DNA from: Aplectana chamaeleonis
Taxonomy: Eukaryota > Nematoda > Chromadorea > Rhabditida > Cosmocercidae
Direction of reading: 5' to 3'
NCBI GenBank assembly: GCA_029168955.1
Contig: JAPDOI010000361.1
Location: 372,001-436,000, forward strand
DNA: 64,000 bases
In this document: piece by piece, positions 1 to 11,600 of the stretch
Layout of the letters: each line of letters opens with the position of its first letter
Numbering within the stretch: the first letter of the stretch is position 1
Program-made: the position numbers and the translations under genes
The notes under the pieces: model-generated
What the model was told of the DNA's origin: nothing
Seen by the model: only the letters and a program-made list of their open reading frames with translations
Database searches by the model: none

Positions 1-3000
1 GTGGACTGTAACCTCCCTGGACAAAGCTTGAGCTGAAAATGTTTGAATTTTCGAAATCCAGAAAAGGTTAGTTTTCGAATTTTCTCTGCCTCTAATCTAT
101 CCAGGTACAAGCACTCGCGCACTTCCTTAGTTAGGCGCACGGCACTATATATGTACTACTTCAGTCAACCCTCATGAGGGAAGCGTAGAAATTTCCACTC
201 TTTACGTTTCCCAAAAAAAAACTACGCTTAGGGATCAAAAATAAAACCGAATCGGACTCAGATTCAATAGGAAAAGGACTGTGTTTCCGATCAGCTGTCG
301 AATCTGCTCAACAGAATAGGCGCAACCTCACATGGCGGTAACTTGTGGTCGTATTTAGTGACAGTAATTAATTGGAGAACGAAGATTGTGATCAGTTTGC
401 CAGAAAATTGTCATAGCGCTCCGCTTCGTACGATTCTACTGACAATATTCAAGTGCTTTGCGTATGACTCTTCAATGGTTCTCGTCAATGCTAAATAATG
501 GTTGGAGGGAATGAGTAAGGAGGAATGCTGTGAAGTTCCTTCACCTTACTGGGAGGACAGTATTTATGCAAGCAATTTTGTTCCATCAAACAGTACTTTG
601 ATGTCATCCTATATTCTAAGAACCCTAGATAAGCGAAACTGATGGATAAATTTAAAAGCAGTGGCACCAAACCATCCAATTGTTTAGACATTCCGATAGA
701 TGAACAACCAATTTCTTTGCGAATTTACCGTCACCATTCCACATTGAAGTGCTCGGAACAGTTCTATAATGGAACTAACTTGCCGCTCGGAATGGTTTTC
801 TTCTTTCTGATGTGCTGCTAATCCTCAGGTTCTCCATGGGTTTGTTTCTCTCTCTCTCGTTCCCTTCCGTCTCCATGACTCAGGGAGTTGGGCGTGGCGT
901 CTCTCGCAGTTCTCACTTTTCTCGCGTCGTTCCCCTATCACATCTACAATCACCGACATTTTGCCATATCATGTTTCTCGTGCTCGTTCTCTGCCATCAT
1001 GTTATACGTCTCTGTCATTTTTAATACCTTAAGCCTATTTAGATCGCCTCCTTACTGCCTCTGTTTTTTCAATGCAGGAGATTTAATGCATTATCTCTGC
1101 ACTTTCGCCCATTTCGCTCTCTTTCCTTCCTGATAACGCCGGCGTATTCGCGTATAGTACGAGACCGAATGGTCAGTTTGTCAACCAGGACAACTTCGAA
1201 GTTTTGAAGTTCTCCTGCGCTTGCATGATTGGAGTGCATGTTTGGGGTAGACTTGCAAGTTGTTCTACTGCCGCTAACCACAAAAGCGTTCTTCATTCTC
1301 CCATTCTCTTCCAAATTCAGCAGGGTGAATTCCTTTTTCGCGAATCCGCTCTTCCCCATAACCCGAACTAGACAATCGACAGAGACACGACCGTTAGCGC
1401 TTTCTTTTACGCCCGATATCATCACCATCTATCACCAATTTCGGTTGCGTGTGGTGTGGTGTGGTGGTTTTGCCCCTTTAATTTGTCGCCCCGCACTCCA
1501 ATGATTATGCCCCGGGTGATGAAGTGCGAGGACAAAACCGGTCTAGATTGATAACGATAATGGGGATGATGATCCGACCGCTAGCTTTCATCAGGCTGGT
1601 CAATTATGACTATCGGTTTTCGTCTAGCTAATAACTTGAGCCATTACTAGCTTCCTATGTGACTTTTATCATTCTGACCGCGCCATTTCGTTTTCGCCGT
1701 TTCGCTGATTTTTTGAGTTTAAAGCTTTTGAAATATATTTTCCGAATTTGACCATCATGAACAGAGCTCTGACAAAAGGGCGAAAAAACGCTTTTTCCGT
1801 TTTTTTTTTGCCAAAAACGCACAATATTTGACCAGCACAGTAGATTTAAAAATCGCCACGTTTATCAGTGTGCAACTGTTTCTTTTGGATAGCTCCTGCG
1901 AAGTGAAGGTGACCGTTGGGGACAGCTGTCTCGTCAGTTCCGAAGCGTTCTGTCGGAGTATAACTAAGGCTTAACGGGACGCTCAAATGCAGAAGGCGCT
2001 TTTAACCATAAGGTTTGTTGACAAACCTTTGAGTGTTTCAGCGAAGAAACAGCATTTACATTTATTTCAGCATCGTTATGACAATAAGCACAACCTGATG
2101 ACGACTTTCACACATGGATAACTTTTGCACTAAACTAGGCGGGGGGCGGGTAGCACATACACAGACCGTACGACTGTTTGCGGTCTTTGTCGTACCAATG
2201 TTTCCAGTTCTCAGGTTTGCCCTCTAGTAGGCCTGGCCCATTCAGGTCTTAGAGTTTATACAAAAAAAAATGACAGTTCCTTTTCGAGCGAAATGTTCAG
2301 ATTTAATTCGCAGATGTTTTTGGTTTCAAAAAAAAGACAGACGATTACAGTAAAGGCTGTGCCTATAGTTAAGCAAGGTACTAGATCTCATGAGCCTCAG
2401 TGAACCGAGCTAGTGCTGCTGCTTTTCTAATTTATCGAGCTTGACCCGATAATAATCTTCCCAACTCCAACTGCCAATATTGTACTACATGGTCCCCCTC
2501 CTCCTTCCTGCTCGCCAGACCACGCTGGCAGCTAGTGCCATCCTCAGTCCAGCCTCCCTCGAGTGGGCGCAGCATTGCCGCGTCCGTCCGCCGTAGTAAC
2601 TCACCGAATGACTGACTGACACACTTGTCCGTCCCGATCCGATGCATGCGCTCGATGAACATGTGTTCTGAATCTTGCTACACTTGCTCTCCAGCCATTT
2701 TCTTTGTTGGTCCTTCGTACCCAGCCACGTAGCCCTTTCAGTCTTATTCTACACACTGTTAAAAAAATCTGTATTTTGATTTGGCTAGCATGTCTCATAA
2801 TAAAAAGCAAATCTATTTCGTAGGTTCAAACCCTCCCACGTGCCTCCAGTTTGAATTTCTTCACAAAGGCCCTGCGGCCGAAACAAATGAAGAGGCTAGC
2901 GCCTTGATAGCAGCCGCCTCTCCCCGAACTCTTGATAAATTAAGATTTATGACCTCTTGCGTTGTTTACTCCGCTCCGGCTACCATTAAGTGATTTTTCG

Positions 3001-3469
3001 GAAAACGACAAGTTATTGATCATTCCATTTTACAGAGTTCCCTCTAGAGGTTATTTCAGTGAGTCATCGACTTCGATAGATGTTGCCTTCATCGTTTTTG
3101 CACTCAACTTTCTTCTTTGTCACAGACTTACTAACAGAAAATAATTATTCTTTAATTGTACTCGCTGAAGCAAACGACTCTGTTATTTTATTGAAAGTTG
3201 CTTTTTCTTTTTTTCGTCTTCTCTTCTTCCTTTTTTGTGTCTTCATAGCTTTCACCTTTCACGAGAATGTTGGCGGAGCACTTCTTTCATATACTGTTTA
3301 TGAAATAGTTCATGTATTTCCAGCAGCTTTATGCTGCATCGGGTTAGTACCTGGTACACAGTGGGCAGCAAGATTAGCGACTCAAGTGGAGAAGGTTATT
3401 TTTGTAGAGTTAGCCTCCTTGTGCTTCAAAACTCTCGGGCGATTGCACATCTCATTGTTGAACGCCTAA

Positions 3470-3600
3470 GGGCCTGACTAGAGTCCCGCCGCTGAAAGGC
3501 GTGGCAGCACTAGAGGAGAATCGGTCGTGCGGCGCAGCGTTATCGATTCTCCTCCATTGAATTCTGCCGCGCCGTCAAACGGCGAGACTCTAGTCGGGCC
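3470..3600. repeat. 131-bp palindromic element
   Basis: GGGCCTGACTAGAGTC at the left and GACTCTAGTCGGGCC at the right, with a second inverted pair inside (GAGGAGAATCG and CGATTCTCCTC). Likely a small foldback transposon remnant. Confidence 0.75.
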
Positions 3601-3698
3601 CAAGGATCGCCTACCCTCCTGTTACACACAGAGTTTTGTCACCTCGCAGTGTTTACTTCCTTGCTAAAAACTTACTGTACTGAAGATGTCGTTACGGC

Positions 3699-4192
3699 TT
3701 AAAGGCACAGGACACCCAAAGAATGAATTTTTAGATTTCATGCTTATCTTGGAGAGAGTCACGCGCTGATCACAGTGGTATCTCTGAAATCGTCCAGGAT
3801 CCCCTTTAAACAGAGTTATGGCTCTTCAAAAAATGCCTAGCTTTTAAGGGTGAAAAGCTGGTGGACGAGTTGTCTCAGGCCTGTATTTCTCTTCATTCGC
3901 AATCGTTGCGTGAGAGAAAGCTAGGATAAGGATGCAGTCCGGTAATGGACTGAAGAACGACGACTTGTTAGAATTCATCTATTCATCGAGCCGTTATCGA
4001 GTTCGAAAATCTGTTATTGTCACAACAAACACTGTGGTGGTGAGCGAAGGTCGGGCCTGTGGTGGTCGCTTATATCTCGCTTATTTGAAGGAAATGAGAT
4101 CTGGCATTTGGCACGTGTTATACAGGAGGGGTCTTCTACACAACTACATGAAAATCTCAAAATTCATATCTGAGGGTGTACTGTGCCTTTAA
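3699..4192. mobile_element. TTAA-flanked MITE, AGGCACAG group
   Basis: Ends TTAAAGGCACAGGACACCC and GGGTGTACTGTGCCTTTAA, upstream of unc-52. The terminal repeat is short compared with the other groups. Confidence 0.8.
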
Positions 4193-4292
4193 GGGGTGAA
4201 GGCTCATAGGGATAAAGCTGCCTAACAGTCATCTTCAAAATAAATTCTCCACTACGTTTGACCTATACTCGCGAATGAGCCTATCCGGCTTG

Positions 4293-4443
4293 TGAATCAG
4301 CTACACGGGTGGGAGGTGTCTAGGAGTAGTTCGGCTGGTTCATTGCTGCGCGGTGGAATGCTGTCGTTACCGGAGCGCTCAAGTGTTGGACTCAGCCGGT
4401 CGAACTGCTCCCATGCGCCCCTCATTCTGTGTACTCGATCAGC
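4293..4443. mobile_element. Short TIR element H (TGATCGAATACAC type), decayed copy
   Basis: TGAATCAGCTACAC at the left and GTGTACTCGATCAGC at the right, with GGGAGGTGTC against GCGCCCCTC inside. About 150 bp. Confidence 0.6.
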
Positions 4444-4871
4444 ACTCCGCTGACGTTCCTTGACGTTCATCATGTGTGGAATAATCACAATCAAAATGGT
4501 GGAAGGGCTTCTAAGAACTTCATACACCGCTGCCATGAAGCGTACACCGGCGGCTTTACACTATCCGGCAAAGACGATGCGAACACTTTTCATATAGTTT
4601 CAACCGGCGACATCAATAACTTCAGCAGCCAGTCCCTCGGCAACGAGTAACGTGTACTGTATATATCAAATCGGAAGCTTGTGTCGCTAATTTAGTTGCT
4701 ACGTGTATAGAGTTCAGTAGGGTATGAACCCATGTAAATAATTTCACCGATCCATGAACTGTTTTCTCGTTTTTATCCCTAGTCAGAATGAATGAAATTT
4801 ATTACCTCGAAGTGTGCCTGTAAATTGTGTGTGACTCAGTTTTAAAACGTATTCAACATAGAAAAATAGTT

Positions 4872-5949
4872 ACAGTCCACGGAAATAGAAAAGGGCTAAT
4901 GTGCGGTTGCGTATTTTCACTAAGCATACTAAGCATATAAACCCTCTGGTTCCGGGCCTGATTTAGTGTGTGCAATTGCGGACTTACGTCGTAGGGGCGC
5001 GACACATCGCTTTCGTACGAGCTTCCGCACCCGCCCCTTAGGCGCTATTCATACCACTCAACACCAGCGCGGCACGCGCGTGCCGCGCTGGCGTGGCGCT
5101 TGTGTATGAATACTTTCTACGCGCGTGACGCGCGTGCCGCGCTTGCGGAAACTATGAATACTCCAGCGGCGACACCATGGCGGAGCGGTGAAGCTGGAAT
5201 GAATGAGACGATCGATAAATAATATCAGTGGATGAAAACGCCAAGGCGTTTCGGGTGGCAGTATGAATACTGCAGCGGCGACGCCATGGCGGAGCGGGCG
5301 GAGCTGACGCGCGTGCTGCGCGGGCGGGGCGTCAAGCCATTCATACACAAACGCCACGCCAGCGCGGCTTGCGCGTGCTGCGCTAGCGTTGAGTAGTATG
5401 AATAGCGCCTCATCAGGTGATCATGCTGGATTCTCCCTGACCTCCCCTGCTTTTTCTTAATTCTCGCTCGTTCCTCAGCTCGTACGAAAGTGATGCATCG
5501 CGCCTCCAAGACGCAAGTCCGCTATTGCACACACTAAATCTGGCTCGGAACCAGAGGGTAGGTTGATCTTTAATCGAAGGCAATTTTGTGATCTTTTCTT
5601 GATTTTTTGAAGAAAAGACGTCGGGAACGTTAAAAACACTGATTTTCCCTCACACAGAAACATTATCGATATACTTCGAGTCTTTACCATAAATACAAGC
5701 TGGACATAAAAAAGAAGAGTTTTATCTCAGACATCTTCATTTTTTTTGTTATTTTTCCTCGTTATTCCTGCGTGTATCTATGATAAAGGCTTTACATACA
5801 TATGTATGTAGGTGTGTTGGTAATTTGTGGTTTGGGAGGAGCTTACCGTTTAATACCGTCTGCAATGTTTTCTCTTTAAAATTCAGAAAAAAATCCGTGA
5901 AGGTTAGATACAGTCTACGGCGGAAATTTCTTCCGTTGCCAGTGACTGT
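4872..5949. mobile_element. Inverted-repeat element B, interrupted by element A
   Basis: The left part (ACAGTCCACGG, then TGCGGTTGCGTATTTTCAC) and the right part (from about 5560) are colinear with the uninterrupted copy at 28041-28523. Element A (4941-5559) splits them. The right end TTGCCAGTGACTGT matches the TTGCCGTGGACTGT end of the other copy. Confidence 0.7.
4941..5559. mobile_element. Foldback element A (619 bp), inserted in element B
   Basis: Ends ACCCTCTGGTTCCGGGCC and its inverse; the arms match for about 100 bases each, including TTTAGTGTGTGCAAT. The centre contains several smaller GC-rich palindromes built from GCGCGTG/CACGCGC. No coding capacity. Confidence 0.85.
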
Positions 5950-7356
5950 ATCTAACTTCCACTTGTTATTTTAAGCCGAATATGGCTATTATTTTGTTGA
6001 AATTCTGTTGATTGACTTTCGTTCTTCGCACTCTATGTTCATCAACACTCCCTTGGAAGGAAAGACTTTGGTACAGGCGTTGAACTTCCATGAAAGACCT
6101 AGATGAAACTCTTTACCTAGTACACACAGTTCAGTTGTCGAATACGTCGGCTCTCCTTTACCCATTGTCACACATAAATGAAAAAATTCCTGTAGAATTG
6201 AACATTGTGCCAAAAGGTTTTGCCTTGAAAGGAACATTCTCTTCCCCCGCTTTCTGGAACAACCAGAGCCTCGCCCTCTCCAGCCCAAATTTATCACCAT
6301 CTATTCTTCAACACCTATATAAGATTGCGACGCTGCTGAGGATGGGATGAACCAGCCAAGGAGGTCGGTGTAAGATACGGATTCGAAAATGTCTAGCTGC
6401 TTGAATAACTGAGAAAAATACTTTAACATTTATTCATGATGACTGGAAAGTTAGCTAAGTGAGCTGGGTTGACTGGAAGTGTTGGTTCTGAGGTACCAAA
6501 ATCGTTTTTTCTGGATTTTGGTCATGGTAGTCTAGGATCTATCGGTCTATTATGTCTTTAAACACTTGTTCCTGCCCATTCTTTGCACGTTCGTCATATT
6601 TTCATTTCTGCCCACTTCCATAATTATCTGTATTTATTAATTTATTATTATTATTTATTTATTAGAATGCACGCTAAGGTGCGTTGAAAAAAAACAGTTT
6701 GTATGACAAACAAATCAAACTATTGCCGTATGGAACAAAGAATTAAACGAAAAATTAAACGAAAAATGAAACAGGTGGATCTTCCTATTCAAATCTGAGA
6801 GGTTCATTGTACCCTTTCAATGATAGAATTACATCCTTAAATCTATTACGGCAAGGCAATATATGATATGAAGATCTTCGAGGAAAATATTATTTATGAA
6901 ATAGTTGTTGGAATGTTTTTTCCTTGAAAGAAAATGTTGTTTTCGCTTTATATTATGGAAATCTCCTCCTGCTTTATATTGCCTGAACTTGTTTCCGCGA
7001 ATCGTTTTGTTTCTTTTGCCGGCTAGGCTTTTTTGTTTAAGAAGTTGTTTAATTTTTACTTTCATGTCTAAAGACTGTTTGGGATTATTACTTTTTCCCC
7101 TCTACTTCTGTATGTAGTTGGAGCGAATTTCAGTTATATATGTACCTCTAAGAGGAACCATCGCAAAATTATTTTCAGAACTCACAAACTATCGATCTCG
7201 ATCCAAATACGGGTTTCAAGCTAATAACATAGAATATCAGCCATTTTTTTAAAATTCTTCTTGTACTTCTGAAACCTACACTGAGTCCCTACAATCACTT
7301 CTCCATTCAACTGAGCACACCCCATTCCTGTTGTAGTCCAAGAATAATAGGGTTCC

Positions 7357-7523
7357 TTGATCGAATACACAGAACGGGAGGCGCCTAGGAACGATGCGGT
7401 TGCTGCATGCGACGCTCCCGACGAAAAGCCTTTGCGTTCACGTCGTCGCTGGAACGCAGCGCGCGTAGCTTTTGGTCGGCCAAATTGCTCCCAGGTGCCT
7501 CCCGATCGGTGTATTCGATCAAC
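7357..7523. mobile_element. Short TIR element H, best copy
   Basis: TTGATCGAATACACAGAACG pairs with CGGTGTATTCGATCAAC; GGAGGCGCCTAGGA pairs with TCCCAGGTGCCTCC. GC-rich core. About 167 bp, upstream of unc-52. Confidence 0.8.
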
Positions 7524-8597
7524 GAGCCGAATCACCTTACTTTGTGTGAGTGGTGGTTTCAGGCTTTGCTTTTAACTATTCGCGATGGCCATCCACGCTG
7601 CGACGTTATTTTGATTTCTAGCTTTTATATTCTTACAGTTGATTTTTCAAATCATTTGTTTAATTTTTTTTCACTTCATGGCCCAGTTTTTTTGCATCTA
7701 TAGATTTTTTTCACTTCAGTTATCTGTTTTATCAACGTTGGAGTTTCGATTAGCTCGCCATGTTTTCGCCTGCTTTTTATATGATGTATTACATGAGATA
7801 CTGTATAGTAAGCAAGGTACTGTCGGGTCCCAGCGGAGTGTCCGACGCACCTGATAATGTGGCGTTCTTGGGCGCCTGGAGGTCGGCTGTGTACATTAAT
7901 CGATTGGCGATAGCTAACGCACTACAACTTGGAAAATGTCTGTAGGCGTAATGTGGGCCATTTATACTTAATTATTAAATAGCTACATCGTCTGGAATAA
8001 ACTCAACGCAATTGCGGGCCATCTGTTGATTCATATAGTTTGCAGCCACATTCATATATGATCTAGTTCACTAGAGGCTGAACCTTTTCGGTTTGACATA
8101 GAAGTGGTTTGTTAGAGATCAATATGCATCAGACTTTTTGAAGTACATACAACCGCGACTGCTTGAGCGAGTCGCAATGATTTGCTTGAATGTTGGTCTC
8201 TGAGCGGCCGCTTTACATTTGGTCTGCAACAATGCAACGTCTGGTGAATGGGACTATACGAGGCCATCATAATTTCGAGAAGAACTCACTCGCTCCCTTG
8301 CGTGGATACGTTCCACCTTCGACCTTTTTATTTTTAGTTGCTGATGTCACACATTGTACAATGAAGGGGTGTGGCAGCAAAACTTCGCATAGTCTATCTT
8401 AAAATGAAGCTGAACCTATCCAGGTTCTCCTAACTTTTCAGAATACCAAAGCTAGCAATAATCAGTTTCTCTTTCAAAATGCTTCTCTCATACCTTCGCC
8501 TCTATCGTTCACTCGCGATTAAATATTTTGCCTTTTCAATGTAACTTCACTTCTTCCGTACTGTTACGTTTTTTCTCCGTTCGTGTTGTTCTCAATC

Positions 8598-8608
8598 TGC
8601 GGTTCAGG
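8598..8608 (+). promoter_or_regulatory. Probable spliced-leader trans-splice acceptor of unc-52
   Basis: A pyrimidine-rich stretch ends in TTCAG at 8603-8607, one base before the start codon at 8609. Most nematode mRNAs receive a spliced leader very near the start codon, so this reads as a trans-splice site. It could also be an ordinary cis acceptor from an upstream noncoding exon. Confidence 0.5.
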
Positions 8609-8696
8609 ATGCTTGGGAGGCAGTTTCGGCTGCTGTGGTGGTTAGCCATTTTGCTGGCTACCGCCTCTGCTGCGAAACGAAAGCATCGTCAAACGT
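8609..8696 (+). CDS. unc-52: unc-52 exon 1: start codon and signal peptide
   Basis: Starts at the ATG at 8609. The hydrophobic run [15 protein letters not shown] is a typical secretory signal, followed by a basic stretch KRKHRQT. The donor is GTGAGT at 8697, leaving phase 1. An intron of over 4 kb follows. Confidence 0.85.
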
Positions 8697-11600
8697 GTGA
8701 GTTCCACAGTTATTACCTTCCGTCTTCCTTTTTTCTCTGACAAACCCGATTCTGTTACTTTATTTTCGACGGCAACACCACACCCAAAACGTTCACATAA
8801 CCTTGCCCAACGTCTTCTCTTTTTCAACTTAACCTATTTTCGATCATCGAACATATTAATACTTTCTCGTTTGGATCACGCATGTGACGAGGTCGAAATA
8901 TTTGACGGAACAATTTCACTGTTTACTTCAACATGCTTAGGAGTACAACATGAAGCGCAATGTTACCTCCATGGTTCGAACAGCTTCGTTCATTTGAAAA
9001 CATAAGTTTCCGAGTCACTGAACTGAGTTTTCCGCACGAAACATTCAAGCTTTCAGTCCCTTACAAATTTTATCGTCAACTAGCTGAAAGGCAAGATGCT
9101 CTAAAGCCAGTTATAGCATTTCACTGCTTCAGCTACGGTTTTACAGCGTTACCCTACGTAAATGCGTTACTCGATTATAAGTACAAATACTGTTGAATGA
9201 TTGCCCGTAGTAACTGGTGTCCTCCTTGACATGCCCCCGACTAGAATTGAAAGGAATGTGTCTCCTTCGTGTCTGCATCTACACATGCGCTCGTTCTAGG
9301 TAGTTGCTATATTCGTATACTTGTCGCCGTTATCTAAGATATTATCGATTTTTGATCGCTTACTTCATCTGCGTTACCAATTTGAAGATCTTAGCGGTCT
9401 ATTTGAGGTCAATCGAACGGAAAATAAATGCCCTAAAAATGTGAAAGCGTGATAAGTTTCTCGAAGCGAATAAGTTTTTTTTCTATTCTCATATCGATAG
9501 ACTGGAGAGTCAAAAAAGCACCAGTCTATAGGCCCGACATTCAGTCAGAAAAACTGTGGTTGCAAAATTCAAAAACATGTCGTGTATGGCGAAAGATTCT
9601 TCTAAAGGCACTCTGTGCGCCGGAAATCCCCTTAAATTTATCGTTTTTAGTTAGGCAATTGGGACCTGCTGCGATTTCTCTCGGAGCTTGAGGCTCCAAA
9701 TTACGTCCTTAAAAAGTTTGGCCTCATGAAAGTGGCTGTGGGGTCGACATTCTAGCTCTTCTCGGTCGCTCATCTAACCTTATTCTTGTTGAAGGTGCGT
9801 AGAACCGTCATACAACGTTGAAAGCAAATATATAACTGCAGAAAACTTCAGAAACGATTTTTGCGAAAATTTCGAGATCCTGTTTGCGGTTTATCTAGAC
9901 AAACTACTTTCTTTTCTAATGAAAGTTTCTCAGGGGCCTTTTTGACGTTTCCGTTTGCTTGGGAGCTATAGATACAGAAAAACATGAAAAAAATTGTTTC
10001 TGCTCGTGCGATTCCTTTTTTCCATATTTCTTTCGCAAATTCCAAGGAGCGCAACATGTATTCTTTAGATTTGGGTGGACAAATAAAATTCAGGATTTAT
10101 GAATATTCACGCATTTTGTTATAAATAATGCTCTTTACAACAGTTCAATCAATTATGTATGCGTTCTCCGCTGTTTTTCCTACATGCTCCCTCCTCTCAA
10201 CTATTTATCTTCGGAAATCGCCCAGTCGAATGTCCAAAAAGTGCTTGAGGCGTCTTCGTAGTTTGCAAAAAGACTCCAAAAGTTTTGTGCACGCCTTACA
10301 GCTCATTTGAAAGAAATTTTCCGCAGTATAAGGCAGTGTAATTGAATTTTTGGAGCGAAGATTTTCGAATTGATTTTCGGATCAGTAATGACTCTTTTCG
10401 ACACTCCATTTCGCCGATCGGGAAATCGAAAAAAAACTCTTCAGAGGAAACTAATCACAGTGTCTCGTAGAGCGAACAATTTTTCGAAATTTTAATGGTG
10501 TATCGCCAAAATTTTCGCAATTTTTTCAATGTGCGATTTCCAATCGAAAAATTACGCGGGAAATTATTACTCAACATAATACTTCCAAGATCTAGACCTG
10601 CTGAAGAATGTGAAACCGGAGAACGGAAAATAGAAGAGCTTGCTGTGTTCACCCGTTTAGGTTTTTTTTTTCATTTTCCCTAAAAGTTGATTCCTTCTCC
10701 TTTCCTACGTGTAGTCCCGTTTTCACCGTGTACAGTCCATTGGGCACAACGCGTCCCTCTATTTGCAGAAACTCTGATGACCAAGCCTTTGGACGGATCA
10801 TCTTCAGTTTTATGGCGTTGTGACAAATGCTCGTCATCGTATAGCCTTGTAATCGTTTGCGAACTGTCGTCGATGTTGACAGCCAATAGTAAAGTAATAT
10901 GCCGGCCGCGTCTGATTGCGGCGGCGGCGACATTGGCGGACATTGCAGGTGACCCGATCCTATGCGGATTCAGGTTATCTTTACCTCTGATCACCGAGCT
11001 ACACACGAGTTCTGGGGTCGCATGCGCGATTGCGGGCACAATTTATGTAGGGACAGCATTTGGGCATCATGTCTTAGCAACGCCTTAATACATTGTGTTT
11101 CATAGCAACACAAACACCCTCAAAATTGACTCTCCGAGAGAACAAAGTTTTCCGGCCATCGCGCCGTTGTTTTCTCAGATTCGCTGCCTAAAAAAAGGTG
11201 GTTTACAAGTTTCTTTTTCCTCAGCCCAACCCCAACTAATTTTAATGACTTCCATAATTTTCCACAGTTTCAAAACCATAAGAACAAAAACAAAACGACC
11301 ATAAGAACAAATACAAAAAGAATATTTTTTGAAAAAGAAAGATATCAACATTGAAGTTCGAAAGTGTTTTGGTTTTTCTACATAAGTGAACTTGATACAG
11401 CGTTAGTTCCTCATAGTCGTTTCGGAAAGTTCAAATTTCTCCGTGCCGCTTCAGAATCGCTCCTGGGTAGAACAAAACTGTTTTTTGAGTTTTATCTACA
11501 TTCGTTATGGCTCATCCAAGTGGAATCACAGAGTAACCCGGGCGATGCATGTCAGATATTTTCATGTTTCGAAACATTACTGTAGCAGAACGATGGCTAA

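Larger units (their letters stand above)
1..8608. other. Upstream region without a supportable gene
   Basis: Besides the elements at 3470, 3699, 4293, 4872-5949 and 7357, I see no exon with a convincing domain or splice pattern. Two long open frames are unproven: minus 1428-1069 (119 codons, no motif) and plus 3080-3469 (129 codons, hydrophobic start). An AT-rich tract lies at 6626-6665. A partial relative of element H may occur at 7823-7905. Promoter elements of unc-52 presumably lie here but cannot be pinpointed. Confidence 0.5.

Noticed and set aside
1069..1428. 119-codon open frame on the minus strand
   Set aside because: No domain, no clear splice signals, and such lengths occur by chance in 64 kb of both strands.
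3080..3469. 129-codon plus-strand frame with a hydrophobic start
   Set aside because: T-rich DNA gives Phe/Leu-rich peptides by chance; no motif, and it ends at a repeat element.
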